From Ferrovibrio sp041906005 (lineage in GTDB: Bacteria > Pseudomonadota > Alphaproteobacteria > Ferrovibrionales > Ferrovibrionaceae): DNA of 64,000 bases. A model generated the notes under the pieces. It made no database searches, was not told where the DNA came from, and saw only the letters and a program-made list of their open reading frames with translations. The stretch is taken from the NCBI RefSeq assembly GCF_041906005.1, contig NZ_JAYRJY010000001.1, positions 868,001 to 932,000 on the forward strand, in the 5' to 3' direction. Shown here one piece after another: positions 1 through 7,736 of this stretch. The translations under genes were made by a program, and so were the position numbers. Each line of letters starts with the position of its first letter. Within the stretch, counting starts at the first letter, position 1.

Positions 1-2
1 TT

Positions 3-1208
3 GCCGCTGACTGGCATCTGGGCGACAGCAGCCTGTATGGCGGTTTCAAACTGGTGGGCAGCGCCACCCGCGGGCAGGGCGATGCGCAGCGCAACTCTTC
101 CACCAGCGACCGGCCCGAAGCGCTGGACATCGAGGATGCCTACCTGGGTTGGAAATCCGGCATCACCTTCGCGCGCCTGGGCGAGGATGCCGTCGATCTC
201 TCGCTCGGCCGCCAGCCGTTTTCCGTGGGCGACGGCTTCCTGCTGATGGATGGCACGGCGGAAGGCCAGCGCCGCGCTGCCTATGTGCTGGGACCGCGCT
301 CCAGCTTCGATCGCACCGCCATCGTCCGGCTCAATACCGAGCCGGTACGCGCCGATATTTTCCACCTGGAGGGCAATGTCGACCAGGATTTCATGCGCGC
401 GGGCGATGCCGCCGCCACCAGCCTGTATGGCGGCAACATCGAATGGTTCGCCTCCGGCCACAAGGATCACGGCCGTTTCGAGTATGAAGAGCGCCTGTGG
501 TATGTCGGCCTCACCGCGCTTACGGTCTACGAGGCCGATACCGGCGTTTCCGCCAACCGCAAGGGCCTGGATGTCTATGCCCTGCGCAGCGGCGGCGCCT
601 TGCTCAGCGGGCTGGGCGAGGGCTGGCAGGATTTCGCGCTGTATTCCGAACTGGGCCTGCAGCGGAACGGCGATACCGGTCGCAAGAGCCGTGCCCATGC
701 CTGGTATGTCGAGCCGCAATATACACTCTCGGCCCTGCCCTGGACGCCACGCATCAGCTACCGCTATGCCCATTTCAGCGGCGATAATAATTCCAATGAC
801 GGTCGCAACACCGCCTGGGACTCGCTCTTTACCGGTGGCGGCCCCCGCGGTTTCGGCACCTGGGACCTGGGCGAGATCTACACGCGCTACACGCCCAACG
901 GCAATTCCAACCTGAACAGCCACATGCTGCATGTGAAGCTGCAGCCCCTGGAGGAGCTTGGCCTCGGTGCGGTGCTGTACCGGCATTTCTTCGACAAGCC
1001 CGACACCGCCAACGGCGTCACCTCGGACGATCTGCTCACCGAGCTGAACGTCTATGCCGAATGGGCAACCCCCGTGAAAGGCTTGAGCGTCACCGGCCTG
1101 CTGGGCGCGGCCAAGGCCGGCGACGGCCGCCGCCAGCAACTCGGGACCTCAGACGCCACTGACCGCACCACGTATCTGGGCCAGGTGGTGTTCGGTTACT
1201 CGTTCTAG
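3..1208 (+). CDS. outer-membrane beta-barrel protein, alginate-export-like (5' end outside window)
   Basis: The reading frame is open at the left edge of the window, so the N-terminus and any signal peptide are missing; about 401 residues remain. The protein is rich in alternating aromatic and polar strands (for example SLYGGFKLVG, SYRYAHFSGDNN) and ends in GYSF, a terminal aromatic typical of barrels inserted by the BAM complex. The segment with LSLGRQPFSVGDG and the strand pattern recall the alginate-export porin family, which forms outer-membrane channels for acidic sugars or small solutes. The substrate cannot be read from sequence. The stop codon overlaps the convergent antiporter gene by 4 bases. 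Confidence 0.65.
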   Translation, partial: AADWHLGDSSLYGGFKLVGSATRGQGDAQRNSSTSDRPEALDIEDAYLGWKSGITFARLGEDAVDLSLGRQPFSVGDGFLLMDGTAEGQRRAAYVLGPRSSFDRTAIVRLNTEPVRADIFHLEGNVDQDFMRAGDAAATSLYGGNIEWFASGHKDHGRFEYEERLWYVGLTALTVYEADTGVSANRKGLDVYALRSGGALLSGLGEGWQDFALYSELGLQRNGDTGRKSRAHAWYVEPQYTLSALPWTPRISYRYAHFSGDNNSNDGRNTAWDSLFTGGGPRGFGTWDLGEIYTRYTPNGNSNLNSHMLHVKLQPLEELGLGAVLYRHFFDKPDTANGVTSDDLLTELNVYAEWATPVKGLSVTGLLGAAKAGDGRRQQLGTSDATDRTTYLGQVVFGYSF

Positions 1209-2950
1209 GCTGCGGCCGGTCCCGAATCCGGCGACGCGGCGGCAGGGAACCGCTCGATCATGGCGCGTGCGATCTCGCGCTCGCCCATGATTACTGTCGT
1301 CGCGCCATGGCCCGTGAGGTGATCGACTTCGGCATCGGCATGGGCACGGGCGATGATATCCAGCGCCGGATTGATCCCGCGCGCCACCTGCACCACGGCA
1401 CCAGCCTCGAACACATTCGGGATGGCGAGGATCAGCTGCCGCGCCTGCGCCAGATTCGCAGCGGCCAGCACATCCGCGCGGGTGGCGTTGCCGGCCAGCA
1501 CTTCAACGCCCTGCTCACGTAAATCCTTCACCCGCTTGTCGACATCCTCGATGACGAGGAATGGAATTCCACGGTCGCGCAGAGCCGTGCCGACCAGGCT
1601 ACCGACCCGGCCGTAACCGATCAGCACCACATGGTCGCGCAGCGCGGTAGGCTGCGGGGTGGTCTCGGGATCGGGCACGGCGGCGGAAGCCTGTCCGCTG
1701 GGCTCAGGCACGGCCTGCCCGGCATCCTGCCCGCTCAGCCGCCGCTCCAGCCGCGGTTTCAGCCATTCAATGCCGGCGAAGGCCAGCGGGTTAAGCAGGA
1801 TCGACAGGATGGCGCCGACCAGGATCAGGTCGCGGCCTTCCGGAGGCAGCAGTTTCATTTCCACGCCCAGCGCGGCGAGGATGAAGGAGAATTCGCCAAT
1901 CTGCGCCAGGCTGGCCGAGATCAGCAGCGCGGTGTTCAGCGGGTGGCGGAAGGCCAGCACGATCAGGAAGGCGGCCAGAGACTTGCCGATCACGATGATG
2001 AACACCGTGGCCAGCACCGGCAGCGGATCGCGCAGCAGGATCGCCGGATCGAACAGCATGCCGACCGAGACGAAGAACAACACGGCGAAGGCGTCGCGCA
2101 GCGGCAGCGATTCATTGGCCGCTTCGTGGCTGAGCGGGGATTCGCTCATCACCATGCCGGCGAAGAAGGCGCCCAGCGCAAACGACACGCCAAACAGCTT
2201 GGCCGCGCCGAAGGCCACGCCGAGTGCGATCGCCAGCACGGCCAGCCGGAACAGCTCGCGCGAGCCGGTATGCACCACGTAATGCAGCACCCAGGGAATC
2301 AGCCGCCGGCCAACCACCAGCATCAGCGCCACGAAAGCCACCACCTTGCCCAGGGTGATCGCCAGCGTGATCAGGATTTCCCGGCTGGGCAGCCCGCCCT
2401 GCAGCGACGGGTCCTCGCCCTGCCCCACCACGCCGCCCAGCGCCGGCAGCAGCACCAGCGCCAGCACCATGGCAAGATCCTCCACGATCAGCCAGCCGAC
2501 GGCGATGCGGCCGCGCTCGGTTTCGATCAGGCGGCGTTCCTGCAGGGCACGCAGCAGCACGACCGTCGAGGCAACCGACAGGGCCAGACCAAAGATGAAG
2601 CCGCCACCCAGCGGCCAGCCCATCGCCCATGAAAGGCCCAGTCCCATCAGGGTTGCCACCGCGATCTGGCCCACCGCGCCGGGGATGGCGATGGCCTTCA
2701 CCGACAGCAGGTCCTTCAGCGAGAAATGCAGCCCGACGCCGAACATCAGCAGGATCACGCCGATCTCGGCCAGCTCGTTGGCCAGCGCCTGGTCGGCGAC
2801 GAAGCCGGGGGTGAACGGCCCGACCAGCACGCCGGCCAGCAGATAACCCACCAGCGGAGATACCCGCAGCCGATTGGCAACCGCGCCAAAAACAAACGCG
2901 AGCACAAGGCCCATGACGATGGTGGCAATCAGCGGCGTCTGATGGGGCAT
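1205..2950 (-). CDS. ybaL: YbaL/RosB-type CPA2 cation:proton antiporter with TrkA-N domain
   Basis: Predicted inner-membrane cation/proton antiporter of 581 residues. Residues about 10-380 form the polytopic exchanger domain; the opening (TPLIATIVMGLVLAF, then SPLVGYLLAGVLVGPFTPG) closely matches E. coli YbaL as I know it. A cytosolic Rossmann TrkA-N domain starts near residue 430 with the nucleotide-binding stretch HVVLIGYGRVGSLVG. Family members exchange K+ or Na+ for H+ and are gated through the TrkA-N domain; the ion is not known here. A proline- and alanine-rich linker joins the domains. The gene converges on and overlaps the porin gene end. Confidence 0.85.
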   Translation of the reverse strand: MPHQTPLIATIVMGLVLAFVFGAVANRLRVSPLVGYLLAGVLVGPFTPGFVADQALANELAEIGVILLMFGVGLHFSLKDLLSVKAIAIPGAVGQIAVATLMGLGLSWAMGWPLGGGFIFGLALSVASTVVLLRALQERRLIETERGRIAVGWLIVEDLAMVLALVLLPALGGVVGQGEDPSLQGGLPSREILITLAITLGKVVAFVALMLVVGRRLIPWVLHYVVHTGSRELFRLAVLAIALGVAFGAAKLFGVSFALGAFFAGMVMSESPLSHEAANESLPLRDAFAVLFFVSVGMLFDPAILLRDPLPVLATVFIIVIGKSLAAFLIVLAFRHPLNTALLISASLAQIGEFSFILAALGVEMKLLPPEGRDLILVGAILSILLNPLAFAGIEWLKPRLERRLSGQDAGQAVPEPSGQASAAVPDPETTPQPTALRDHVVLIGYGRVGSLVGTALRDRGIPFLVIEDVDKRVKDLREQGVEVLAGNATRADVLAAANLAQARQLILAIPNVFEAGAVVQVARGINPALDIIARAHADAEVDHLTGHGATTVIMGEREIARAMIERFPAAASPDSGPAAA

Positions 2951-3024
2951 CCGTCGGGGTATCCTCTCGGTGTTTGATTTTTGGGATCCTTCCTAAATAG
3001 GGTTCCGGTCCTCCTGCTTCAATT

Positions 3025-3058
3025 AAAAATCGCGGATCGGCGCGGAAAAGCTCCGCGC
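3025..3058 (-). terminator. candidate intrinsic terminator after the ThrRS gene
   Basis: On the minus strand, just after the ThrRS stop codon, CGCGGA can pair with TCCGCG lying directly before ATTTTTAATT. A competing hairpin (GCGCGGA / TCCGCGC) occupies the same place. Hairpin plus T-run suits rho-independent termination. Confidence 0.45.
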
Positions 3059-3063
3059 TTCTC

Positions 3064-4263
3064 TCAGCGAAAGGCTTCATGCCGCAATTGCCGCGCGGCT
3101 TCGGCGATCGGCAGCTCCACCTGCCGGCCGCTGCGCCAGCGCAAACTGAGCGAACCGCGCTCCGCCTCGCGCTCGCCGGCCACGGCCACCAGCGGCACGC
3201 CCTGGTCATGCGCCTCGGCGATCTTGCGGCTCAGGCGTTCCGGCCGGCTGTCGACCGCCACGCGATACCCCTCGCGGCCCAGCGCGGCGGCGGCCTTGCG
3301 CGCATAGCCCGCATGGGCATCGGTCACGTTGGCCACCACGAGCTGCTCGGGCGCCAGCCACAGCGGCAACGCGCCGCGGTAATGCTCCAGCAGCATGCCG
3401 ATGAACCGCTCCAGGCTGCCCAGCACGGCGTGATGGATCAGCACCGGCCGCGCGCGCCCATTGTCGCTGCCGACATACTCCACGCCCAGCCGCTCGGGCA
3501 GCACGAAATCGAGCTGCACAGTGCCGCATTGCCAGCTTCGGCCATGGCTGTCACGCAGGTGGAATTCCAGCTTCGGACCGTAGAAGGCACCCTCGCCGTT
3601 GCGGATGGCGAAATCCAGCCCGGCCTTGCGCGCCGCCATCACAAGGGCTGCTTCGGCACGGTCCCAGGTGGCGTCGTCGCCGGCACGCTTGGCCGGCCTT
3701 GTCGCGAAGAAAACCAGCGGCGCGCCGAAGCCGAAATCGGCATAGATGCTGCGCAGCAATTCGCAGAAGCGCTGCACTTCCTGCTCGATCTGCGCCTCCG
3801 TGCAGAAGATATGCGCATCGTCCTGCACGAAGCTGCGCGTGCGCATCAGGCCCTGCAGCGCGCCCGAGGGTTCGTCGCGGTGGCATGCGCCGAATTCGCA
3901 ATAGCGCAACGGCAACTCATGCACCGAACGCAGCGTCTTGTTGAATACCTGCACATGGCCCGGGCAGCTCATCGGCTTCAGCGCGAAAGGCCGGTTGCCG
4001 GAATTCAGCCGATACATTTCGTTGGCGAACTTCTCGGCATGGCCGCTCTGCTCCCACAGGGAATAGCTGAGCAGTTGCGGCGTGCGGATTTCCAGGAAGC
4101 CGGCCTCACGCATGCGGCGGCGGATATAATCCTCCACCACGCGATACAGCGCGAAACCGCGCGGGTGCCAGAACACCATGCCCGGCCCCTCCTCCTGCTG
4201 GTGGAACAGGTCGAGCTTCGTGCCCAGCACCCGGTGATCGTAGGCGTCCATACTCTGATTCAC
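3064..4263 (-). CDS. threonyl-tRNA synthetase lacking TGS and editing domains
   Basis: Class II aminoacyl-tRNA synthetase of 399 residues. Usual bacterial ThrRS is about 640; this one starts at the catalytic core (LDLFHQQEEGPGMVFWHP), so the TGS and aminoacyl-editing domains are absent. Catalytic parts are intact: motif 2 around residues 124-153, motif 3 around 281-289 (LGSLERFIG), and zinc ligands by alignment at C100, H151 and H277. The anticodon-binding domain follows from about residue 300. Start is GTG, with AAGGAG eight bases upstream. It stands alone behind a leader ORF and alternative hairpins. Inferred role: a secondary, stress-induced ThrRS. Without editing it would be expected to misload Ser unless proofread elsewhere. 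It could instead serve a special role; a full-length copy elsewhere is expected but not in view. Confidence 0.9.
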   Translation of the reverse strand: MNQSMDAYDHRVLGTKLDLFHQQEEGPGMVFWHPRGFALYRVVEDYIRRRMREAGFLEIRTPQLLSYSLWEQSGHAEKFANEMYRLNSGNRPFALKPMSCPGHVQVFNKTLRSVHELPLRYCEFGACHRDEPSGALQGLMRTRSFVQDDAHIFCTEAQIEQEVQRFCELLRSIYADFGFGAPLVFFATRPAKRAGDDATWDRAEAALVMAARKAGLDFAIRNGEGAFYGPKLEFHLRDSHGRSWQCGTVQLDFVLPERLGVEYVGSDNGRARPVLIHHAVLGSLERFIGMLLEHYRGALPLWLAPEQLVVANVTDAHAGYARKAAAALGREGYRVAVDSRPERLSRKIAEAHDQGVPLVAVAGEREAERGSLSLRWRSGRQVELPIAEAARQLRHEAFR

Positions 4264-4299
4264 GGCGAAAACTCCTTGTTGTGCGGAGCGTGCCGGAAG

Positions 4300-4404
4300 C
4301 GGACAGGACCCTGAAACGACCGGGGCCCCGTCCGTTTCCGGCGGGGCCCCTGGGTGGATGCGATGCGTTATCTGCTCACGCGTGACACCAGGGCTCCCCG
4401 CCGG
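4300..4404 (-). promoter_or_regulatory. transcription/translation attenuator of the ThrRS gene (mutually exclusive hairpins)
   Basis: Four segments on the minus strand pair in three exclusive ways. Segment 1 (4388-4404, inside the last leader codons) pairs with segment 2 (4338-4353), one near-mismatch. Segment 2 (4342-4350) pairs with segment 3 (4322-4330) as a 9-bp GC stem extended by CCG-GAAA-CGG. Segment 3 (4323-4334) pairs with segment 4 (4300-4311) over 12 bp with two G-U pairs and an 11-nt loop. A ribosome stalled at Thr codons 14 or 16 would cover segment 1 and free 2:3, preventing 3:4, the classic attenuation logic. No T-run follows segment 4, so true termination is unproven; control could be translational or Rho-linked. 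Confidence 0.6.
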
Positions 4405-4450
4405 TGGCGGTAACCTTAATGGTGACGACGGTGAGAATAATGCTCTGCAT
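4376..4450 (-). CDS. leader peptide of the ThrRS attenuator (24 aa, Thr/Val/Ile-rich)
   Basis: Short ATG-TGA ORF of 24 codons ending 112 bases before the ThrRS start. Core residues 4-16 read IILTVVTIKVTAT: Thr at 7, 10, 14 and 16 (all ACC), Val at 8, 9 and 13, Ile at 4, 5 and 11. The last codons (Thr-Gly-Gly-Glu-Pro-Trp) form hairpin segment 1. No Shine-Dalgarno sequence precedes the ATG, and the candidate promoter would start transcription only a few bases upstream, so it may be translated leaderless, as known for rhizobial trpL. Composition recalls the enterobacterial thr leader. Functional status is inferred. Confidence 0.6.
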   Translation of the reverse strand: MQSIILTVVTIKVTATGGEPWCHA

Positions 4451-4460
4451 GGTGGGCGCG

Positions 4461-4489
4461 ACGGTAAGCGCCGCGCACGGATGCGTCAA
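4461..4489 (-). promoter_or_regulatory. candidate promoter for the ThrRS leader
   Basis: On the minus strand TTGACG (4484-4489) and TACCGT (4461-4466) are separated by 17 bases. The -35 is strong, the -10 weak. Transcription would begin about 4452, nearly at the leader ATG. The element lies just after the amidase stop codon. Confidence 0.45.
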
Positions 4490-4497
4490 GCGGGAAT

Positions 4498-5955
4498 TTA
4501 TTGCCGCATCGCCGGCGGCGGCGCGAAGCCGCCGAAAGCCTGCTCGACCAGATGCGCGAACTGAATCGATGTGCGGTCTTCCAGGAACGGCCCGATCGCC
4601 TGCAGGCCCACGGGCAGGCCATTCTGCGACAACCCCGCCGGCATGGCCGTCGCCGGCAAACCGCAGAGCGTGGCGATGCCCGGCCAGATGAACTGGTCGC
4701 CGTAGCGCACCGGACGGCCATCGACCGTGATGCTGCGTTCTTCCCATGCCCGCGCGTCATGCGGAAAGGCGGCCGTCGGCGTCACCGGGCAAAGCAGGAT
4801 ATCCCAGTCGCGGAAAAAGCCGCGCCACTGATGCGACAGGCCGGTACGGACGAAGTCGGCCTGCATCCAGTCGCGATGGCTGGCCACGCGGCTGCGCAGC
4901 GACAGGCTGCGCAGGTCGGCCGCCGCCTCGGGAATGCCTGCGGCCTGCGATACGGCTGTTTTATAATCGGGCTCCGGCATGGTGCCGCCCATGAAAGCCA
5001 TCACCAGCCGCATATATGTGCTGGTGATCAGCGACAGATCAGGCAGGGCGGCACTGACGCGACCGACGCGGCAGCCGGCCTGCTCAAGTTTTGCCGCCAG
5101 CGCCTCGACGGCCTCGCGGACGGCCGCATCCGTGGGCACCAGCGGATGCTGATCCAGAACCAGCACGCGATAATCCTTCAGCGCATCATGGCGCGGTGCC
5201 GGCAGTTCCAGCCGGTAGGCAATGGCGCGCGCTTCGTCTGGCCCGGCCAGCACATCGAGCGCCAGCATCAGGTCGGCAGCCGAACGCGCCATCGGACCGA
5301 TCACCGGCAAATCATGCTGCGGCACCACCGACAGGACCGGCAGGCCCGGCGGCGTATGACCATGTGTGGGCAGCAGGTCGAGCGACGGCTTATGCGCATA
5401 GACGCCGCAGAAATGCGCCGGGATGCGCAGCGAACCGCCCAGGTCGGAGCCCAGCTCCAGCGCCACATACCCCGCCGCTAGGGCAGCGGCCGCGCCGCCC
5501 GACGAGCCGCCTGGTGTGCGGTTCACGTCCCAGGGATTGTTCGTGGTGCCATAGACCGGATTGCTGGCCTGCCAGTCGGCCAGCACCATGGAGATGTTGC
5601 TCTTGCCCAGCACTACCGCGCCGGCGGCCTTCAGCCGCGCCACCGCAACGGCGTCCTGCGTCACCGGGATCGTTGCCGTGTTCGGAATGCCCCAGGTGGT
5701 GGGCAGACCGGCGACGTTGAAGCTCTCCTTCACCGTCATCGGCAATCCAAGCAGCGCGCCGCCCTCGCCTTTCGCCAGCGCGGCATCGGCGGCTTTCGCG
5801 GCCTCACGGGCGCGCGCGAAATCGCGCACCGGGATGGCGTTCAGCCGGCCATCCACACTCTCGATGCAGGCGATGGCCTGCTCGGTCAGCTCGAGGGCGG
5901 AAACCTGTCGCGCGCGCAAGGCGGCAACGAGTTCACTTGCCGTGCGGAACTCCAT
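4498..5955 (-). CDS. amidase-signature family hydrolase
   Basis: Cytosolic amidase of 485 residues. The Ser-cisSer-Lys triad is visible: K76 (TVKESFN), S151 in GGSSGG and nucleophile S175 in SDLGGSLRIPA. Such enzymes hydrolyse carboxylic amides; GatA is a relative, but no gatB or gatC is nearby and the protein lies alone, so a catabolic or detoxifying amidase is more likely. Start ATG follows GGAGAGTCGT. The downstream ThrRS has its own promoter candidate beginning right after this stop. Substrate unknown. Confidence 0.85.
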   Translation of the reverse strand: MEFRTASELVAALRARQVSALELTEQAIACIESVDGRLNAIPVRDFARAREAAKAADAALAKGEGGALLGLPMTVKESFNVAGLPTTWGIPNTATIPVTQDAVAVARLKAAGAVVLGKSNISMVLADWQASNPVYGTTNNPWDVNRTPGGSSGGAAAALAAGYVALELGSDLGGSLRIPAHFCGVYAHKPSLDLLPTHGHTPPGLPVLSVVPQHDLPVIGPMARSAADLMLALDVLAGPDEARAIAYRLELPAPRHDALKDYRVLVLDQHPLVPTDAAVREAVEALAAKLEQAGCRVGRVSAALPDLSLITSTYMRLVMAFMGGTMPEPDYKTAVSQAAGIPEAAADLRSLSLRSRVASHRDWMQADFVRTGLSHQWRGFFRDWDILLCPVTPTAAFPHDARAWEERSITVDGRPVRYGDQFIWPGIATLCGLPATAMPAGLSQNGLPVGLQAIGPFLEDRTSIQFAHLVEQAFGGFAPPPAMRQ

Positions 5956-6034
5956 ACGACTCTCCGGGATTGATGTATGGGATATGATGCATGTATGCGA
6001 GGCGACGCCGCCTGGAGCGGCGGGGCTGCCGGCA

Positions 6035-6466
6035 CTATAGCGCGCCGGATGGCCGTGCTGGCAAGCCCTCTGCGCGCCGCCGCGCGCGCATGAAGGCCAC
6101 GGCAGGGGCAGGCAGTTTCTTCAGCGTGGGCGATGCATCGTCCAGCACGCGCCAGACCGGCGTCAGATCGGCCGGCTTCGCGCCGGCGTTATGCATCTCC
6201 CAGGCGGCCTCGGCCACGATGCGCAGATGGAAACCCATGGTGATCGGACAGGTCACCTCGGCGCGATGGCGCCGCGCCATGGCCTGGCGCAATTCCGGCA
6301 GCGTCATGGCATGACCTTCCGGCAGGCGGCGGATGAAGGCATCCACCAGCTGCGGCGAAGGCACCAGCATCACCTGCCCGGCCTTCATGCCGGCGATATC
6401 GATCGGCACGGGCTTCACCTGATGGCGCCGGCCGTTCCGCAGTTTGTCGGTCCAGGATGTTGGCAT
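6035..6466 (-). CDS. uncharacterised protein, about 143 aa
   Basis: I do not recognise the family with confidence. The frame extends further upstream, but ATG at 6464-6466 is preceded by AGGAGAG at good spacing, so I place the start there. The product is mostly helical and basic, with no signal peptide or membrane segment. It holds VKPVPIDIAGMKAGQVMLVP and a segment RAEVTCPITMGFHLRIV that suggests a compact globular fold. The C-terminus is arginine-rich. It lies alone between the amidase and the AraC-type regulator genes, all on the same strand. Confidence 0.6.
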   Translation of the reverse strand: MPTSWTDKLRNGRRHQVKPVPIDIAGMKAGQVMLVPSPQLVDAFIRRLPEGHAMTLPELRQAMARRHRAEVTCPITMGFHLRIVAEAAWEMHNAGAKPADLTPVWRVLDDASPTLKKLPAPAVAFMRARRRAEGLPARPSGAL

Positions 6467-6550
6467 GGTTCTCACTCTCCTGACGTCATGCCGGCCCCGG
6501 AGAGTTTCCCGGGCCGGCATCCCATTTCATTGACCACGTTTCTCAATGGG

Positions 6551-6600
6551 ACCCCGGGTCAAATGCCCGGGGTGACGATTGCCTCAAGGGCAATCGTCAC
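6551..6600. repeat. two adjacent REP-like palindromes
   Basis: First hairpin 6551-6573: ACCCCGGG, 7-nt loop, CCCGGGGT. Second 6572-6600: GTGACGATTGCC, 5-nt loop, GGCAATCGTCAC, a perfect 12-bp stem that covers the stop region of the AraC-type gene and may also act as terminator. The CCCGGGTCAA core recurs at 48178-48200, suggesting a dispersed palindromic element. Confidence 0.6.
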
Positions 6601-7469
6601 TTCAGCGGCAGGCAGATGTCGGTCAGCAGCTCGGTGGGCGGCACTTCGCGCGGGTTGTTGAGGTAGTCCTCGAACACCGGCGCATCGGCGGCCTCGCGGC
6701 CCGACTGCACCAGCCATTCGCCATACAGCCAGTCGTAAGCCGCCTTCATGTCGGAATACGGTCCCTTGTGGCGCAGCACGGCATACTCCCCGCCACGCAG
6801 CTCGGCGCGCTGCAGCGGCGCTTCAATCGGAAAGGATGCATCGGGCACCATGATGCCAGCGGCCGATTGCAATTCCGCCTCGGGCACCGAGGTTGGATCG
6901 GAGTAGAATATACCCTTCATGCACAGGCCCGGCCGCAGCAGGTTGCGCGCGCCCAACGTGCCGAACAGCGTCTCGAAGGCTTTGCCGATTTCCATATACG
7001 AACCCTTGTGCGGCACCACGGCCAGCGATACGGGCGGCAGCTTGCGGATGGCGACATCGTGCATGGGAGAAAATCCTTTCGGGGCGTTGAGCATGGCAAA
7101 GCGGGTATGGCTGCCCGCTTTGCGGAATTCCGCCGGCGGCATGCCATAGGCATCGCGGAAGGCGCGGGTGAAGGCGGCCAGGCTGCCATAGCCGGCACGC
7201 GGCCAGATGGCCTCCAGCGCCATGTCGGTATGGGTCAGGTCGGCGGCGGCGCGCTGCAGCCGCAGGCGTTTCACCGTGTTGACGACGGACTCGCCGTAAA
7301 CCGCCTGCCAGGTGCGATGCCAGTGCCAGGGCGACAGCGCCGCCACATCGGCCAGGGTGTTGAGATCAGGCGCCTCGTCCAGATGGGCGTAGATGTATTC
7401 CACCACGCGGGTGAAGCGGCGGACATAACCGGCCTGGCTGGCGGACTCGGATGGCGGGGATACGGACAT
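6597..7469 (-). CDS. AraC-family regulator with C-terminal GyrI-like effector domain
   Basis: DNA-binding transcription regulator of 290 residues. The N-terminal half (about 15-115) has the double helix-turn-helix of AraC/XylS proteins (LADVAALSPWHWHRTWQAVY and GYGSLAAFTRAFRDAYGMPP). Residues about 125-290 form a GyrI-like domain, which in Rob and BmrR-type proteins binds small, often cationic or hydrophobic, ligands. Known relatives react to toxic compounds and drugs. No obvious target operon is next to it; the gene may act on distant promoters. Its 3' end overlaps a strong palindrome. Confidence 0.85.
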   Translation of the reverse strand: MSVSPPSESASQAGYVRRFTRVVEYIYAHLDEAPDLNTLADVAALSPWHWHRTWQAVYGESVVNTVKRLRLQRAAADLTHTDMALEAIWPRAGYGSLAAFTRAFRDAYGMPPAEFRKAGSHTRFAMLNAPKGFSPMHDVAIRKLPPVSLAVVPHKGSYMEIGKAFETLFGTLGARNLLRPGLCMKGIFYSDPTSVPEAELQSAAGIMVPDASFPIEAPLQRAELRGGEYAVLRHKGPYSDMKAAYDWLYGEWLVQSGREAADAPVFEDYLNNPREVPPTELLTDICLPLK

Positions 7470-7736
7470 GAAAGCCTCAATGGGTATCGACTGAGGCAGA
7501 CGCTAGCAGAGGCCGGTTTGATAAATCTTGCGGAGTGCAGGCTGCCTCGTCTCCGTCCGCGCCTCCTTGTCAGCTTGCCAAAAGTTCACTATATGTTCTT
7601 ATATTCTGTTAGGTCAATTAAAATCAGTACAAATACTATTTATGGAAACTCGGGTCGCCGCACCGAAGGCCGGCCACCGCAATTATGCAATTTCAACAAC
7701 TTAACGCATCAAAACATGCGCAAAGCGATGCAAAAC
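7470..7736. other. AT-rich intergenic stretch
   Basis: No convincing gene. Bases about 7575-7730 are far richer in A and T than the flanks (for example ATATGTTCTTATATTCTG). This may hold the AraC-type gene promoter on the minus strand and could bind nucleoid proteins. Nothing further can be assigned. Confidence 0.4.

Noticed and set aside
4300..4350. Simple intrinsic terminator for the amidase gene
   Set aside because: No T-run after either hairpin, and the stems interact with the leader ORF; attenuation explains the layout better.
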